Part shown: piece by piece, positions 41,341 through 53,400 of the stretch
How positions within the stretch are numbered: position 1 is the first letter of the stretch
How the letters are laid out: each line of letters begins with the position of its first letter
Source: Paraescarpia echinospica
Lineage: Eukaryota > Annelida > Polychaeta > Sabellida > Siboglinidae
Reading direction: 5' to 3'
DNA: 64,000 nt
Assembly: GCA_020002185.1 (NCBI GenBank)
Contig: CM034541.1
Location: forward strand, 27,867,319 to 27,931,318
Notes under the pieces: generated by a model
What the model saw: only the letters and a program-made list of their open reading frames with translations
Databases searched by the model: none
Told to the model about the DNA's origin: nothing
Made by a program: the position numbers and the translations under genes

Positions 41341-42392
41341 GCACTTGTGTCCAATCTGGACCCACCTCGATTTCGCCATTATAACTTGAGTTTTGCCTAA
41401 TTTTAATATCTCAGCGTGTTAGTTCCACCATTCAACATTATCCCAGGCATATTTACGTTTAAGTATATTGCAGCTTAGCACACTTTTGAGGCATAAATGT
41501 TCAGACGGTATTAATATTATGTTACCAGGTTCACTTTATGTCAATAGATGTACGATTGTCTTAAACGTGTTGGCAGGTGGCCTTGGATTAAATTTAGACT
41601 AGTTTTAGCATAGTTTCATAATGTTTCAGATAGTATATTTTGTGTGTGCATGATGGGGGGCGGGGAGACAAGCGTGTATGTATGTTGACGCCACAACACC
41701 AAGAATTCCTCATACATTTTAAATGTTACTTGGTAATAAACAGTCTGAATCTGAAAAATGTTAAAGGAAATAAAAATAAGGCATTAGCTAAAATCCTTTT
41801 TCCATGTGTACACAAAGTTTTGACATTGTATGTAACATTTGACAACATTAAACAAATACAGAAAAATACATTTGTAGCATAAATTCGATTTTAAGGCCGT
41901 CTGTGAAGCGATTCCCGTGGAAAATGAAATTTTAATGAGCTAGGCGATCATGTGGTATCGTGATGTCACTTATGACACACACTCGCATCAGGCCGACCCT
42001 TTCCATGCATTCAGAGCATGTTTACAAGGATAGCTTTTGGTTCGAAACGAGTGTCAGAACGAGTTATTGTGCAATATTCCGACGTAATACAAACACGAGT
42101 CATAGAGGAACAAACATTTATCTTACGGTTCCACATGAATCGAATTTTATTCAAAACAACGAATGCGAATGGGCCTACAAGTCGACTAGGTTTCGCCGAG
42201 CTTGGGCTCGTTTTCAGAATAATTATATCGAATGCAACCAACGGGAGATAATCTACACCAATAAAGCAAACATATATTGTATCCAGCTACATAAAGTAAC
42301 GTGTATAATCTCATAATAGCACTAGAATATCGATATATGAAGGAGTTGTACAATTTATCATAACAACTTAAATCAGTCAGAGAGTTTCCGAT

Positions 42393-42475
42393 GGTCCTGC
42401 TAGCTCAATGGCTAGGCGCGTTGGTTACTTGTCATTTATTTTACAATCGGGCGACGCCGGTTCAATCCTGACAGC
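42393..42475 (+). other. tRNA-like module with A and B boxes, left palindrome arm
   Basis: Sequence tagctcaatggctaggcgcg (42401-42420) fits an internal RNA polymerase III A box, and ggttcaatcc (42459-42468) fits a B box. The T-loop-like ttcaatc is placed as in a tRNA. The region between boxes can form a stem, ttggtta with caatcgg-type pairing, around an enlarged loop. Acceptor and anticodon stems are not canonical, so this is not a working tRNA. It is tRNA-derived, as in SINE heads. Confidence 0.55.
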
Positions 42476-42924
42476 ATGCAAACCTTTGATTTTCTTGACA
42501 CTTTTTTTTTTTCACGAAGTAATATAAACAAAATCATTTTATACTATAATGCAGTTTGTAAAAAAAAAAAAAATTATAATTATTTATTCGCCACAAAAAT
42601 GAAAATATGGTCATTATATATAACGATGTTTCTAAATTGTATTTATCCAAACAGATCTCAATCTGTTTTCACATATATAATTACAATATATTACCGTACA
42701 ATATATTTACAATTAATAAATTATATATCCATTACATTTGTTTGGATAAATAAAATTTTGAAACATCGTTATATAATGACCATATTTTCATTTTTGTGGC
42801 GAAATAAATAGTTACTACAAAAATAAAAATTATTTACAAACAGTGCATTATAGTATAAAATGATTTTGTTTATATTACTTCGTGAAAACATAAAAAAAAA
42901 AAGTGTTTAGAAAATCAAAGGTTT

Positions 42925-43010
42925 GCTGCTGTCAGGATTGAACCGGCATCGCCCGATTAGAAAATAAATGACTAGTAACCAACGCGCCTACCCACTGAGC
43001 TAGCGGGACC
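42925..43010 (-). other. tRNA-like module with A and B boxes, right palindrome arm
   Basis: Mirror copy of the module at 42393. On the minus strand it begins ggtcccgctagctcagtggg, has taggcgcg completing the A box (42983-43002), and has ggttcaatcc as B box (42935-42944). This copy is closer to a genuine tRNA D-arm (tagctcagtgggtagg) than the left one. Stem ttggtta/taatcgg pairs fully if G-U pairs are allowed, around a 16-nt loop. The two modules point towards each other across the palindrome centre. Confidence 0.55.
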
Positions 43011-44314
43011 AACGGAAACTGTCTGACTGATTTAAGTTATGATAAATTGTACAACTCCGTCATATATCGATATTCTAGTGATATTATGAGATTATACACG
43101 TTACTTTATGTAGCTGGATACAATATATGTTTGCTATGTATGTTTATTGGTGTAGATTATCTCCCGTTGGTTGCATTCGATATAATTATTCTGAAAACGA
43201 GCCCAAGCTCGGCGAAACCTAGTCAACTTGTAGGCCCATTCGCTGTTTTGAATAAAATTTGATTCATGTGGAACCGTAAGGTAACTGCTTGTTCCTCTAT
43301 GATGACTAGTGTTTGTATTACGTCGGAATATTGCACAATAACTCGTTCTGACACTCGTTTCGACCCAAAAGCTATACTTGTAAACATGCTCTGAATGCAT
43401 GGAAAGGGTCGTCCTGATGCGAATTTGAGTCATAATCGACTCACATCTCGGCATCCCGAAAAGCGCGCCAAAAATATGCATATTCGAAAATGTCCGGATG
43501 CACACCATAAAATGTGGAATTTCTAATTCATTGAATTTTTTTTTTTTGGCTTGGTGGACGTGGAAATAGATAGCAGGATGTAATATAACATGAATTCAAG
43601 CAATAGATGTTTTTATTCCCTTTAATAAATAGCACCCCGGTTTGCATCAACATACACTGCTATATCACTCATTTTATGCACGCGATGCAGTAACATAACC
43701 GTAGCAGTGCAGGCTAGCGCAAACCGGGTTGCTATTTGGGTTTCAAAAGTGAGCTAAGACACAATATTTTAGTAATATAGATATGCCTGGGATGATGTTG
43801 AATGATGGAACTAACACACTAAGGTATCAAAGTTAGGCAAAACTCAAGTTATAACGGCAAAATTTAGGTGGGTCCTGATTCGACACAAGTGCCCAGAAAC
43901 ATTCATCAGCCTCATTGAAAATTATTAGCAACTTATCTGTTTTGTCACTTGTGTTGAATATTGACAAGCACTGCAACAATGTAAATGTATGCGAAGGCAG
44001 CACTGATCCAGGCCTACGCCTAAGGCTAAGACATATGCATTACATGTCCAACTGTCACTAATAATAATGTTTATTTTAAACAAAAGTCCATATAATACAA
44101 GTAAAACAATAAATAAAATACAAAGATATAGACACACATGGAATAAAAAATAGATGGTTAATAAACAGTATATATAAAATGTGTATTCAACTTTAAGTAT
44201 ACAACTGAGTAGTAGGCCAATATTTAAACATAGGACTTCTAAAATGTATATATATCAGTATAAAAATAATTCAGAAAAAATGCATTTTCACACTGTTGAA
44301 GGCAACATAGTAAG

Positions 44315-44864
44315 CTATATATGGATGAATGCATATATGTTCATTAAAAGATTTAACACAGTTTGTAGCAAACATAAAACTTGCACTATAGCGTGATTAC
44401 AAATTGTGTAAAATTCTAAAAGTAAAACTGTTGTTATATGCAATAGTAATACCTTTCTGTTTTTTTTTAATTTACACCAAAGATTTGAGGTGTACATAGT
44501 ACCACAGTAAGAGCAAAATAGGAAAGTTTTAATGGTCGAGCTGCAAAGACGAAATGTTCGTGCTAAGATGTTGGCCTGAGCATATATGCATCTTTTCTGT
44601 CTTGACAATGTCGTCGTCATCAGTAAGATTATTATTAATTGTATGACCCAGATATTTGCATTTAATAGTGTGAGATAACGGACGATTATTGAGAGTAGCA
44701 GAATTAATATTTTTCATGCCCTGAGGTTTGTTGTCAATAACCATACAATACAACTTGTTGGCATTATATTTCGCCAAACTTGGCACAACAATCTGTAATT
44801 TTCTCAACCCAGAAACACTAGGTGAAAAAATACATAGGTCATCTGCATACATCAAGGGATTCAT
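44315..44864 (-). pseudogene. Reverse transcriptase palm and thumb fragment
   Basis: Two overlapping minus-strand frames (44529-44864 and 44315-44620) together carry the palm motif MYADDLCIFSPS (residues 5-16 of the first frame), KYLGHTINNNLTDDDDI, then a thumb-like stretch with IYAQANILARTFRLCSS and FLFCSYCG. The YADD box is the metal-binding catalytic pair of reverse transcriptases. A frameshift near 44600 separates the two parts, so no active enzyme can be made. Confidence 0.85.
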
Positions 44865-45006
44865 CCAATTTGTAATTTGTTATGAAGGCCTTGGAGGCAT
44901 CCAACATAGTGACATACATAGAAGAGCCATTCACTATGTAGTGTCAAAAAAGTTCTGTTAATAAAAATATGAGCATCTCAGTTGAGTGACGCTTTTTAAA
45001 TCCAAA

Positions 45007-45370
45007 TTAGTTGGTACACGTTGTGAAGAAAACGGCAGCCCTTGATAATATTAAAGATTCAAATAATTTACTAGCAATTGTTGTAAGAGCAATAGGTCTG
45101 TAGTTATTGTTATCAGACAAATCACCAGCTTTGTTTTTAATTATTGGGACCATCATAGCATCAGGTAAAAACCCATGAATTAACAAGCTGCTGAATAGCA
45201 GTGACATAAACATGAAGTTTTTCATTAGCATACATAAAATGTTCATTACTTATACAGTCATAACCAGGAGCTTTTCCTGTAGGCATCGTCTGGAGTATTG
45301 CTTGTATTTCTTTAACATCAACAATCATTTGATCATTAAATTGCATATTGCTGCAATACATCTTATACAT
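45007..45370 (-). pseudogene. Reverse transcriptase finger fragment
   Basis: Two overlapping minus-strand frames (45161-45370 and 45007-45246). The first carries PTGKAPGYDCISNEH (residues 30-44), the second IIKNKAGDLSDNNNYRPIAL (residues 35-54) followed by TTIASKLFE. Both are conserved blocks of LINE reverse transcriptases upstream of YADD. They lie in different frames, showing a frameshift between 45161 and 45246. Confidence 0.85.
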
Positions 45371-45389
45371 GTCAATCTTTTTAGTATGA

Positions 45390-46009
45390 GTTGGAGAGCC
45401 AGGTACAGAATTAAGCAGACTGGTAATGATGAAGCCACATATTCTTTACGTTTTCAGCACCACATGCACTGCTAAGATTTGGCAATTCGGCATTGTTCAT
45501 TTGTTTTATATCTTTCCAGAAGTTTTTTAAGTCATTACTACTTAGTTTTGAAGAAAGTCGTTCGGCTTTAAGGGCTTCAGCACTTTTTTTACAGAATCTT
45601 TTATTATGTTAAAACTAAGCATGTTTAATTTTCATTATGTCATACAAAGAACCATGTCGGGGGCTCCCAGCAGACCGCCATATGAGATGACTCTCTAGCA
45701 GCCTGGTGGGAGTCTCTGACCATTCCAACCAAGAAGTTGAAGAACGGCATGCTTTGAAGACATGTTATGGGCCTTAGTAGGTATTACTTCAGAGGCATCC
45801 CTGAGTGAATTAATAATGTCTTCATAAAATTTGCATAGCAGTAACTGATGGGCTTCATCATTACAATCCGAGTCAGTACAGCGTGAAACATCATGAGGTA
45901 CATCAATGGCAGATAAAACCACACTGGTTTGAGTGTAATTGTTGTGAAGGTATTGGTGAGTGGCAGCCCCCCACTTCATCATCATCATCCTTTTGGCAGC
46001 CACAATCAA
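45390..46009 (-). pseudogene. LINE endonuclease-RT linker fragment
   Basis: The minus-strand frame 45695-46009 contains VPHDVSRCTDSDCNDEAHQ and FYEDIINSLRDASEVIPTK, both typical of the region after the apurinic endonuclease domain in CR1/L2-like ORF2. Further decayed pieces with SAEALKAERLSSKLSSND and FWKDIKQMNNAELPNLS lie in other frames at about 45590-45470. Its order relative to the RT fragments is correct. Confidence 0.75.
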
Positions 46010-46020
46010 CTTGCGGATTA

Positions 46021-47647
46021 TTCTGCCGCACTTAGCCTTAGCCTAGGACAAGGGCCATGGCTGTCGTATTTGCTCCTGAGTGGATGTTTCAGAACTGACA
46101 GAAGTAGGTAATAACTAAGTTGACAGATGTGGTAAAGCATAAACTGATAAAGTAAAGGTAAAAGTAAGTCTGACATGTCGTGATGAAAACATTCGTTAGT
46201 TCCTGATTTCATAAAGTGACAGCTGCTATTAATGACAGTAACGGACTTAACAGGCGAACTGAATGCAAACATGATTATGTTACCTTGCTCGACGATGCGG
46301 AAGTTCCAAAAGCAGAGCTTTCGCAATCTGATGTCGTTGACTCGCTTCTGCCTGTTTCCGCCAAGTACTTTTTGCACTTCTTGCTTTTGACTACGATTCT
46401 AAAATGCAACAAAACACCGACATTTTAGCAACTCCGATGACACACGTCAGCTATTGTGATCGGCACAGATACACGTGAAACCGCGGCTATCGTCGCGTAA
46501 TGCTTTCAATCGGTACACGCAAAGTTCGCAGCCGCCATGCAGCTTTCTCGGTCATAATTCGGCCATTCGCATTCCTCGACTATCGCGAATACACACTTCA
46601 TTTCAACGAGCAATTATCAAACAACGCCAAACGACAACCATGGTTTGAAATTCGTCCCAAATAAGAGGTACAGATGAATAAAAATAACTCTATAGTATCT
46701 ATTTTTACTGACCAGTAGAAGTCCTTCCCGTTAAAAATCTTCGCCTGCTATTTTTAGAGAGGAAAACACGATCGTCGCCTGAAATATCTCGCTGAAATTG
46801 ACGTCCCTCTCGCAAGACGGAATATCACTGCGCCTAGCACACTATTTACCGCCAATTTGAAACGAATCAATGTTATCAGAACGGTTCCGCATCTCAAATG
46901 CCATAAGTATGTAACATTCAGTTTATCTACTGGATTGTCTACGATTCAGATTTGAAATAAATCGTTCATATCAGTACTATTTCGCCAAGCGTATGTTTGT
47001 CGAATGGGTTCATAACGCAGGCAATATGATAATTTTCCATTTGCGTCATCAGCCAGACCGAGCTGGTAACAGAGCGATTCTGGACGTATTTCTTATATAC
47101 TTGCTTAGATGTGCAGTGAATGTACGTGTATATATGCCACAGCTTATTCGACTTACCTGCGTTTGAGTTGTTAATTTAATAAACTATAGAAACAGATGGA
47201 ATTCCTCCTGGCTGTGTTCAATGACGTCATTTGATAGCCACCTAGCGAGTTCATCGATAAACAGCAGCTGAGATACACTAACAGCTTGCACCAATGAAAT
47301 GCTAGTATCCTCAGTGGTGGGTTTTACTGTATTCAGCAGATTACCATTTTTACCATTTATAAGTTTCAAAATTATCGCGAACAACTGCATAAAAACATGT
47401 TATTGTCGGAATAACCAATAAAGTTAGTTTTTATCAAAATGTATGTTTGTGATATTTTGAAACTGTATGAAAACTGCAAGTTTTATGCTTTTTATTTAAA
47501 TTATATTTGTTTTGTTTTTCACTTATATATTCTGTCTCAGATTATTTTTTCAAAAGTAAAACCAAAGACTCAAGTTACTGTCCAAAGGCAAAGCATACCT
47601 TTATGCGTTTATGAGGTCCATTTATTTAGGTACATTTCCCATTAATT
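46021..47647. other. Unassigned DNA with CpG-rich promoter-like block
   Basis: No recognised gene. A CpG-rich block at about 46440-46860 (repeated cg in gaaaccgcggctatcgtcgcg and similar) contrasts with the CpG-poor surroundings and could be a promoter. Adjacent to it on the minus strand, an open frame (46284-46430) encodes a Lys- then Ser/Thr-rich stretch and ends exactly at a good splice donor, caag/gtaac at 46284. It has no in-frame ATG, so its status is open. Confidence 0.35.
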
Positions 47648-48332
47648 TTTTTTTTTTTAAATTGCTAGTTTGTTGTTCTCGTCCTTGTTCCCTGCTATAT
47701 AAGGGTGAGGGTCAGGTATAGTAAAGCTGAACCACTCGCTGTGTCTTTTCCTTCCATAGTTTTCTGTCCATCGCTCCGTCTCTCCATCTTTCATCCCCCC
47801 TGATCTTCTTATTTCCCTCCTCACGCAGTCCTCCCATCTCAGCTGTGGCCTTCCCCTTTTTATGTGTCCGTTATGTTGTTCCGCCTCTGCCATTTTCTGG
47901 CATCCATCCTTACCAAGTGACCTGCCCATCCCATTCGGCTTCTCACTAATCCTCCTGTTACGCAGCATTGCATTCCAACCTTTTGTCTCAGGTCATTCGT
48001 CCTTCTTCTGTCTACTCTTTTTGTTCTTGTTATTCTTCTAACCCAGTTGTTCTCACAAACTTGCCGCTTCTGTTATTGTTCTGTCAGTGCCACTGTCTCC
48101 AGACCATGTAGGCATGCTGGTGTAACACACATTCTCGGGACTTTCCCTTTCAGCTTTTTCGAGATTTTTCTGTTTGTCGTGACTCCCTCTAACTTTCTCT
48201 AAGCATTCGCTCCTGCTTGTATTCGGCCTTGCACCTCCACATCAGAACGCCCATCCGCCGAAACCATTCCTCCAAGGTACACAAAGCCGTCCACTTGCTT
48301 AATTTCCTTTCCATCCAAATTGATGTCCAATT

Positions 48333-48713
<381 letters not shown>

Positions 48714-48788
48714 TCCTTCCGACATCCCAGATTCAGCCACAACTCTTCCTGTTGTTCTTTCATGCATTGCTCCCATCGCCATCCCACG

Positions 48789-48803
48789 AATCCATTCATG
48801 CGT

Positions 48804-48834
<31 letters not shown>
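48789..48834 (-). other. 28S rRNA gene fragment, 46 bp, starting at the R2 cleavage site
   Basis: The minus strand reads TAGCCAAATGCCTCGTCATC and continues taattagtgac, a (normally g) cgcatgaatggatt. This is 45 of 46 matches to the highly conserved 28S rRNA segment that lies immediately downstream of the R2 retrotransposon target cut (aagg/tagcc). The match stops after ggatt, where intact 28S would continue aacgagattccc. Upstream on the minus strand it is preceded by aaattctatttttt, not by 28S sequence. The fragment sits in an insert of about 140 bp within the RTE-like LINE. Confidence 0.85.
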
Positions 48835-49489
48835 AAAAAATAGAATTTATTCACTCAAGAGCAATATTTTAAATCGAACAAATGCATGTGATGGAAATAA
48901 CAAAACTAACAAAACAAAACATGCTTCTTCCACCATCTTAGCTTCTGCTTCTGGCATTCCCGTCCATCTCACTGTCGCCGTCGTCATCTCTCTCGGGACC
49001 GTGTCGTAGTATGACACAATTAATACGTACAAGATTGTTTGATATAACAAATCAACAATGGCATGCTTTTAGGCAACTTTATTTATTTATGTATTTTTCC
49101 TCCATAGCCTGTTGCACCAATGCGTTTTTGGGTGGACAATTACTGGGTGACTATTATGCTTATCTCACCACAACGACAATGTCATATAATCTAGATACGC
49201 CATCCTATTGCCATTCCTTGAATTATATTTACAATATTTTATAGAAACAACGGCACGTATTTTTAAAAACAACTATAAATGTTTACAATTAAAGAATTAG
49301 CAGTTTTAAAAATGACTCACGTTAAGTACATCTGAAAACTTATTATAGTTAGATTTGTGTGTGACAAAGCAAATGTATTTCAACTAAAGAAAACTATGGC
49401 ATGTCACATATATATTATTTTGTTATGGCAGGCGGAATTAGATGATGCGAGCAAAAATGGGCCTTGCGTATTTTTTAAATAATCCTATG

Positions 49490-50485
49490 TCACGTTCAAT
49501 GTCGTATCTGGAGCAAAGTGCACCCGTTTGAAAATTCTTCTTCTTCCTTTTTACGGCCAACATCAATATACTGATGATTACGTCTTATGGAGGTTGCAGA
49601 GATGGCCAGTGCGGTTTTAAGATCTCTTGAATGTGGGAAAGGGGGTCGAAGGTATGGTATAGTACGGGTAGGGCAGGTAGGGTGGTAGGCAGAAGAAAGG
49701 GGGTGGGGAGGGATGAGGGTCTGGTATTTATAGTTGGGCGGCAAGCCTGGACTTGAAGCAGTCCAGGGACTCGGCCGTCACTACCTCCTGGGGCAGACTG
49801 TTCCATTACGGGATTGTCCTCGGGAAGAACGGCATCTGCCAGTACTGTGTCCTGCAGGGGGGGATGTCGTAGCTGCAGGTGTTGTTCTTCCTGGAGCTCA
49901 GATTGCTGTCTGTAGGTTCTGGCAGGTAGATGGAATTTATAGAGATGAGGCCTTGGTGGAATTTATAAAACATCTCCAGCCGAGCACTTTTGCGTCTCTT
50001 TTGCAGTGACAGGTCAAGGGAGTCGAGGATGGAGTCAACACAGGATGTTTGGTGGTGTCGGTTAGAGAACCATCCTGCAGGTCTGCGCTGCACTTTCTCT
50101 GTGGCCTGGGTGTCTCTTGCAGTCTAGGGGTCCCACACGGTGGCTGCATATTCCAGAATTCGGCGAATGAGAACCTTGTATGCGGTTTCTTTCGTCTTCT
50201 TGTTTCCGAACTTCAGGTTGGGAATCGAGGTCTTCTTGCAGCTGTTGTTGATCTTCTGTCTTCTTGACGGTGTCGTCAGCGAACAATTGGATTTTTGACT
50301 TGATTCCTTTGGGTGGGTCATTGATGTACAGTAGAAATAAACTGGCCCAAGGATTGAGTCGACTGGCGTGAAGTCGGATCTCTCTCCCTCCACCACCACT
50401 GCCTGCTGTCTCCCCTCGAGAAAGCTCTCGATCCAGGCATTGGTTCGACTTACATTACAATGGACATTTGTTTTTTGCACAAACT
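49490..50485 (-). mobile_element. CR1/Jockey-like LINE fragment with internal deletion
   Basis: Minus-strand frames 50124-50480, 49806-50093 and 49585-49806 give, in order, NAWIESFLEGRQQAVVVEGE, a degenerate SILGP block, KKTEDQQQLQEDL, KETAYKVLIRRILEYAATVW and DP, RPAGWFSNRHHQTSCVDS, KRRKSARLEMFYKFHQGLIS, SSRKNNTCSYDIPPCRTQY, and a C-terminus ending PHWPSLQPP. This is the RT palm to C-terminus of a CR1/Jockey-type element. The part from the FADD box to the connection region has been shortened by deletion, and frameshifts break the rest. Confidence 0.82.
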
Positions 50486-53400
50486 AATCCATATAATAGT
50501 TGGCACATGTTTCACAACTATTCATGGAATGAATCGCACGTACGCACGTGCGAGGGTGCATGCGTGTTACTCTAATTGTAGTTGTGGTTTATTATGAATA
50601 GTTACTGCGGTTCTGTAATTCTAAGACTAGTTAAATCAGACAAGTGTCTATGTGTTTCTCCCTTATCGGAAAATATGTAAACCAAATTGTTTGTTGTCGC
50701 TAAAGGGGCGGGCTTCCCCACATTCCTCTGGGACTGTCACTAAAATGGTTTCATTTCTTTGTTTTGGTGTTACTACGGTTATGTAATTATGCTATTACAT
50801 GATAAAATACGTGTATACGTGGCAGGTTTAATCAGTTCTGTATTATATGAAAGTAAGCAGGTCTAATCGAGTTTGTCACCAAAGGAGTGCTGTTTGTTCC
50901 ACACTGCTGTATAATTATTGGTCTTGTTCAATCTATACCCAAAAAGAACACACGCTTATCGGTTTTGCTTTTTAGAAAGGTTGGCATATAGTTTGTGCCA
51001 ATATCATGTAAAGAACAATACGTAGATGATATCAACAAGAACATCAAGACAAACTAAAATGATTTCACAATGTTTCCTGCGTATTGTTTGCGTAGGAACT
51101 AGTACACGTTCATTCGCTAGGTGGCGTACATTGTCGCAGACTGCGTGTGCTATTGGTTGAGTTGTACGTATACAACATAAACTACACCGTTATATATCTT
51201 ACTATAATCAAGCTTATGTATGCATATATGCCTGCCTGTTGACATTTTTTCGACGCCGCGTCGCCGTAATTTCAGCTTATATTGTAACCTTAACGAGGCA
51301 CATTTGCAAGGGTCTAAAGGAGCACAATCACGTGGGCCAATTCAAAAAGGTCTACGCAAAATTCCAAAGGTCTAGGGGGCACGTGCTCCCAGGCCCCCTA
51401 GACACGCCTATGGAGAATTAGGCATGTTTGCTACTGTATACAATTACGAAAAGGAGTCTTACAGACTTAGAAGGACAAGTCGTCTAGTTGTGTCACAGTC
51501 TGCTGTCACAAGCTTTGAAGTCATGTCCACAGTACTTAAGACATACAGGTGTATGATATATAATAAGCTTAGAGTAATCAATGGTTTCACGGTGCAGGTC
51601 TTGACGTTTACTACTACTGACACCACCCGAGTGTACATGGAATATCAGATAGGCGGAAAAGCTATCCGTTGTAGAATGTAGCGGCAAGATTCGTTTACAG
51701 CCGGAAACGCGAGAAAGCGGCACACACCCGAAGTCGACCCGGCCACTTTATCTAACATCCCGACTATGCATCTAATGCAGAAGCGCTGTATATATTTATG
51801 CGATTCACTTGCCAGGTCGGCGCCAATAAATCATCGGCGGCAGCTGCTCGGACAACGACGATATAATGCGACGGTTGGGGATAGGCTAATGTGTCAATAA
51901 AACGTCGCAAACAATTACGACTTGAAGAGGTACGTCAGCGTTATTCGGAGAGAGATCTTCACGATGATGAAAGTCTACACGCACGTGGCCCTCCATTTTA
52001 GGGTGGCTGTGCACCTGATACTATACCTGCCAACTGTCCCGGATTTTCCGGGAGTTTCACTTAATTTTGGTGTATCTCCCGGTCTCTCGGAATACAGGCA
52101 AATCTCCCGGATTTTCGCTTAAAATCTCCAACAGCACCCCACGCCCCGTCTTCCGATGTCATCATCCGAGACAGGACGTGCTGAACCGTTGAAGTTCCGA
52201 CGAAAAACTCCCGCAACACCTACACGTCTTCCGATGTCAAGATCCGAGACAGCGCGACACGGGAAGCGTGCTGAACCGCTGATGAATCTCTCGGAATAAA
52301 AACAGTTGGCCAGTACATTATACCGAATAATACCTCACAACATTTGTTAGGTGTGGACATGTTAAAAAGTGTGGTCATATATATGTCTACACTCTATCGT
52401 ATTGAAGTATCCACCTTTGAGAAGGCGATTATGTTGCTAAACTACGTTATCAGAGCAAGGGTATTGACAGTTACTGTAGATATGCAGTCCCCGTGTGTTA
52501 AAATCGAAACCATCGGCTTTGTAAATCAATGACGTTTTTTCTATTTCCGACCTTTTAGAGGCCATCCATGAATTACGTCGCGCGAAATTTGGACTTTTTG
52601 AGGTCCCCTTGTAACGCTTCGTAACGCTGGCATGTACAGTCTCCATAAAAGGGCGTTCGTTTTGAGAAAGACCCATTTATCTATTATGGGCACATAATTT
52701 ATTTCACTCGTCGCATGTGTAATGACAGGGGGATGGGCGGATGGGGTAGCTGCGCTGGTAGTTGCCCCGGGCTGTAGATTAGGGTTCGAGTTCACGTACG
52801 TGCACCGCGGTTTCGAAATGTGAGCAATCTCGTTCACCCTACGTTGCCTGTTTCTTTCGGAAGAGACACTACAAATCGATCGTGTTCATTCTATTGAAAC
52901 GACATTGCCCGGAATTTGTGTACTGCGCAGCTGCAGATGGACATAAACCGGCCTAGGCATCAACAAGTGGTGATGACGTCATTGTGGATTTCAACCTCGC
53001 AACCAGTAAGAAGTCGAAGTGCCAGGACATGTTTTTTCGTTTGCTTTGTCATTTATATCGCTTAAATAAAATAAATGGTTGTTGCAGTTAACGGCCACGA
53101 TGACTTTGAGATGTGGACTACAAGCTCTGCAACGCGTGCGACACGGCGACAGGAACTTGAATTGAGGAAGGATCGTTCGCTCCTTCTGTTTGCTTTGTTT
53201 CGTTCCATAGTCGTTCCCAAACAGAAGTACACCTTTATGCGTGGGTACTGTTTTTGTCTGTCTAATTTAGCCCACTTTGCCGTGTCGGTGGCATAGATGT
53301 TCGTGGACGTCCACTCATTGCCTAAACTCGGAATTCCATAACATCAACAGCGCCAAAGGGTAGGGTCAAAGGTCAATATCGCCCATAATTGGCGATTATG

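Larger units (their letters stand above)
41341..43892. mobile_element. 2.5-kb imperfect palindrome, foldback-like element
   Basis: Outer ends: gcacttgtgtccaatc at 41341 is mirrored by the complement of gattcgacacaagtgc ending at 43892, and the following 120 bp of each arm also match. Inner arms match closely from about 41975-42655 against 42735-43425, centred at about 42695 with an AT-rich spacer of roughly 80 bp. Between the outer and inner paired blocks the arms differ: about 41550-41960 on the left is unlike 43440-43690 on the right. Paired small ORFs in the two arms (42011-42316 and 43047-43508) are mirror images of each other, not genes. Flanking sequences gave no convincing target duplication. 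Best reading: a foldback-type DNA transposon, or an inverted duplication of one element. Confidence 0.8.
44060..46020 (-). mobile_element. Decayed CR1/L2-like LINE, 5'-truncated
   Basis: On the minus strand, fragments of one non-LTR retrotransposon ORF appear in the correct order. First is an endonuclease-to-RT linker (46009-45390). Next are the RT fingers with a GKAPGYD motif (about 45275-45257), then NYRPIALTTIASKLFE (about 45100). The catalytic YADD follows (44849-44838), and last is a thumb/C-terminal region (44620-44315). Several frameshifts and stops separate the pieces. Gene order and motifs are typical of the CR1/L2 branch. The 3' end is near 44060, close to the edge of the palindrome; the 5' end is lost near 46020. 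Confidence 0.85.

Noticed and set aside
42011..43508. Matching ORFs in two places (76-124 codons) that look like a conserved gene pair
   Set aside because: They are mirror images in the two arms of the palindrome, on both strands; similarity comes from the inverted repeat, not from protein conservation.
52735..52800. tRNA gene suggested by ggggtagctgcgctggtag and gggttcgagttc
   Set aside because: A and B boxes are only approximate and the acceptor and T stems do not pair; at best a degenerate SINE head.
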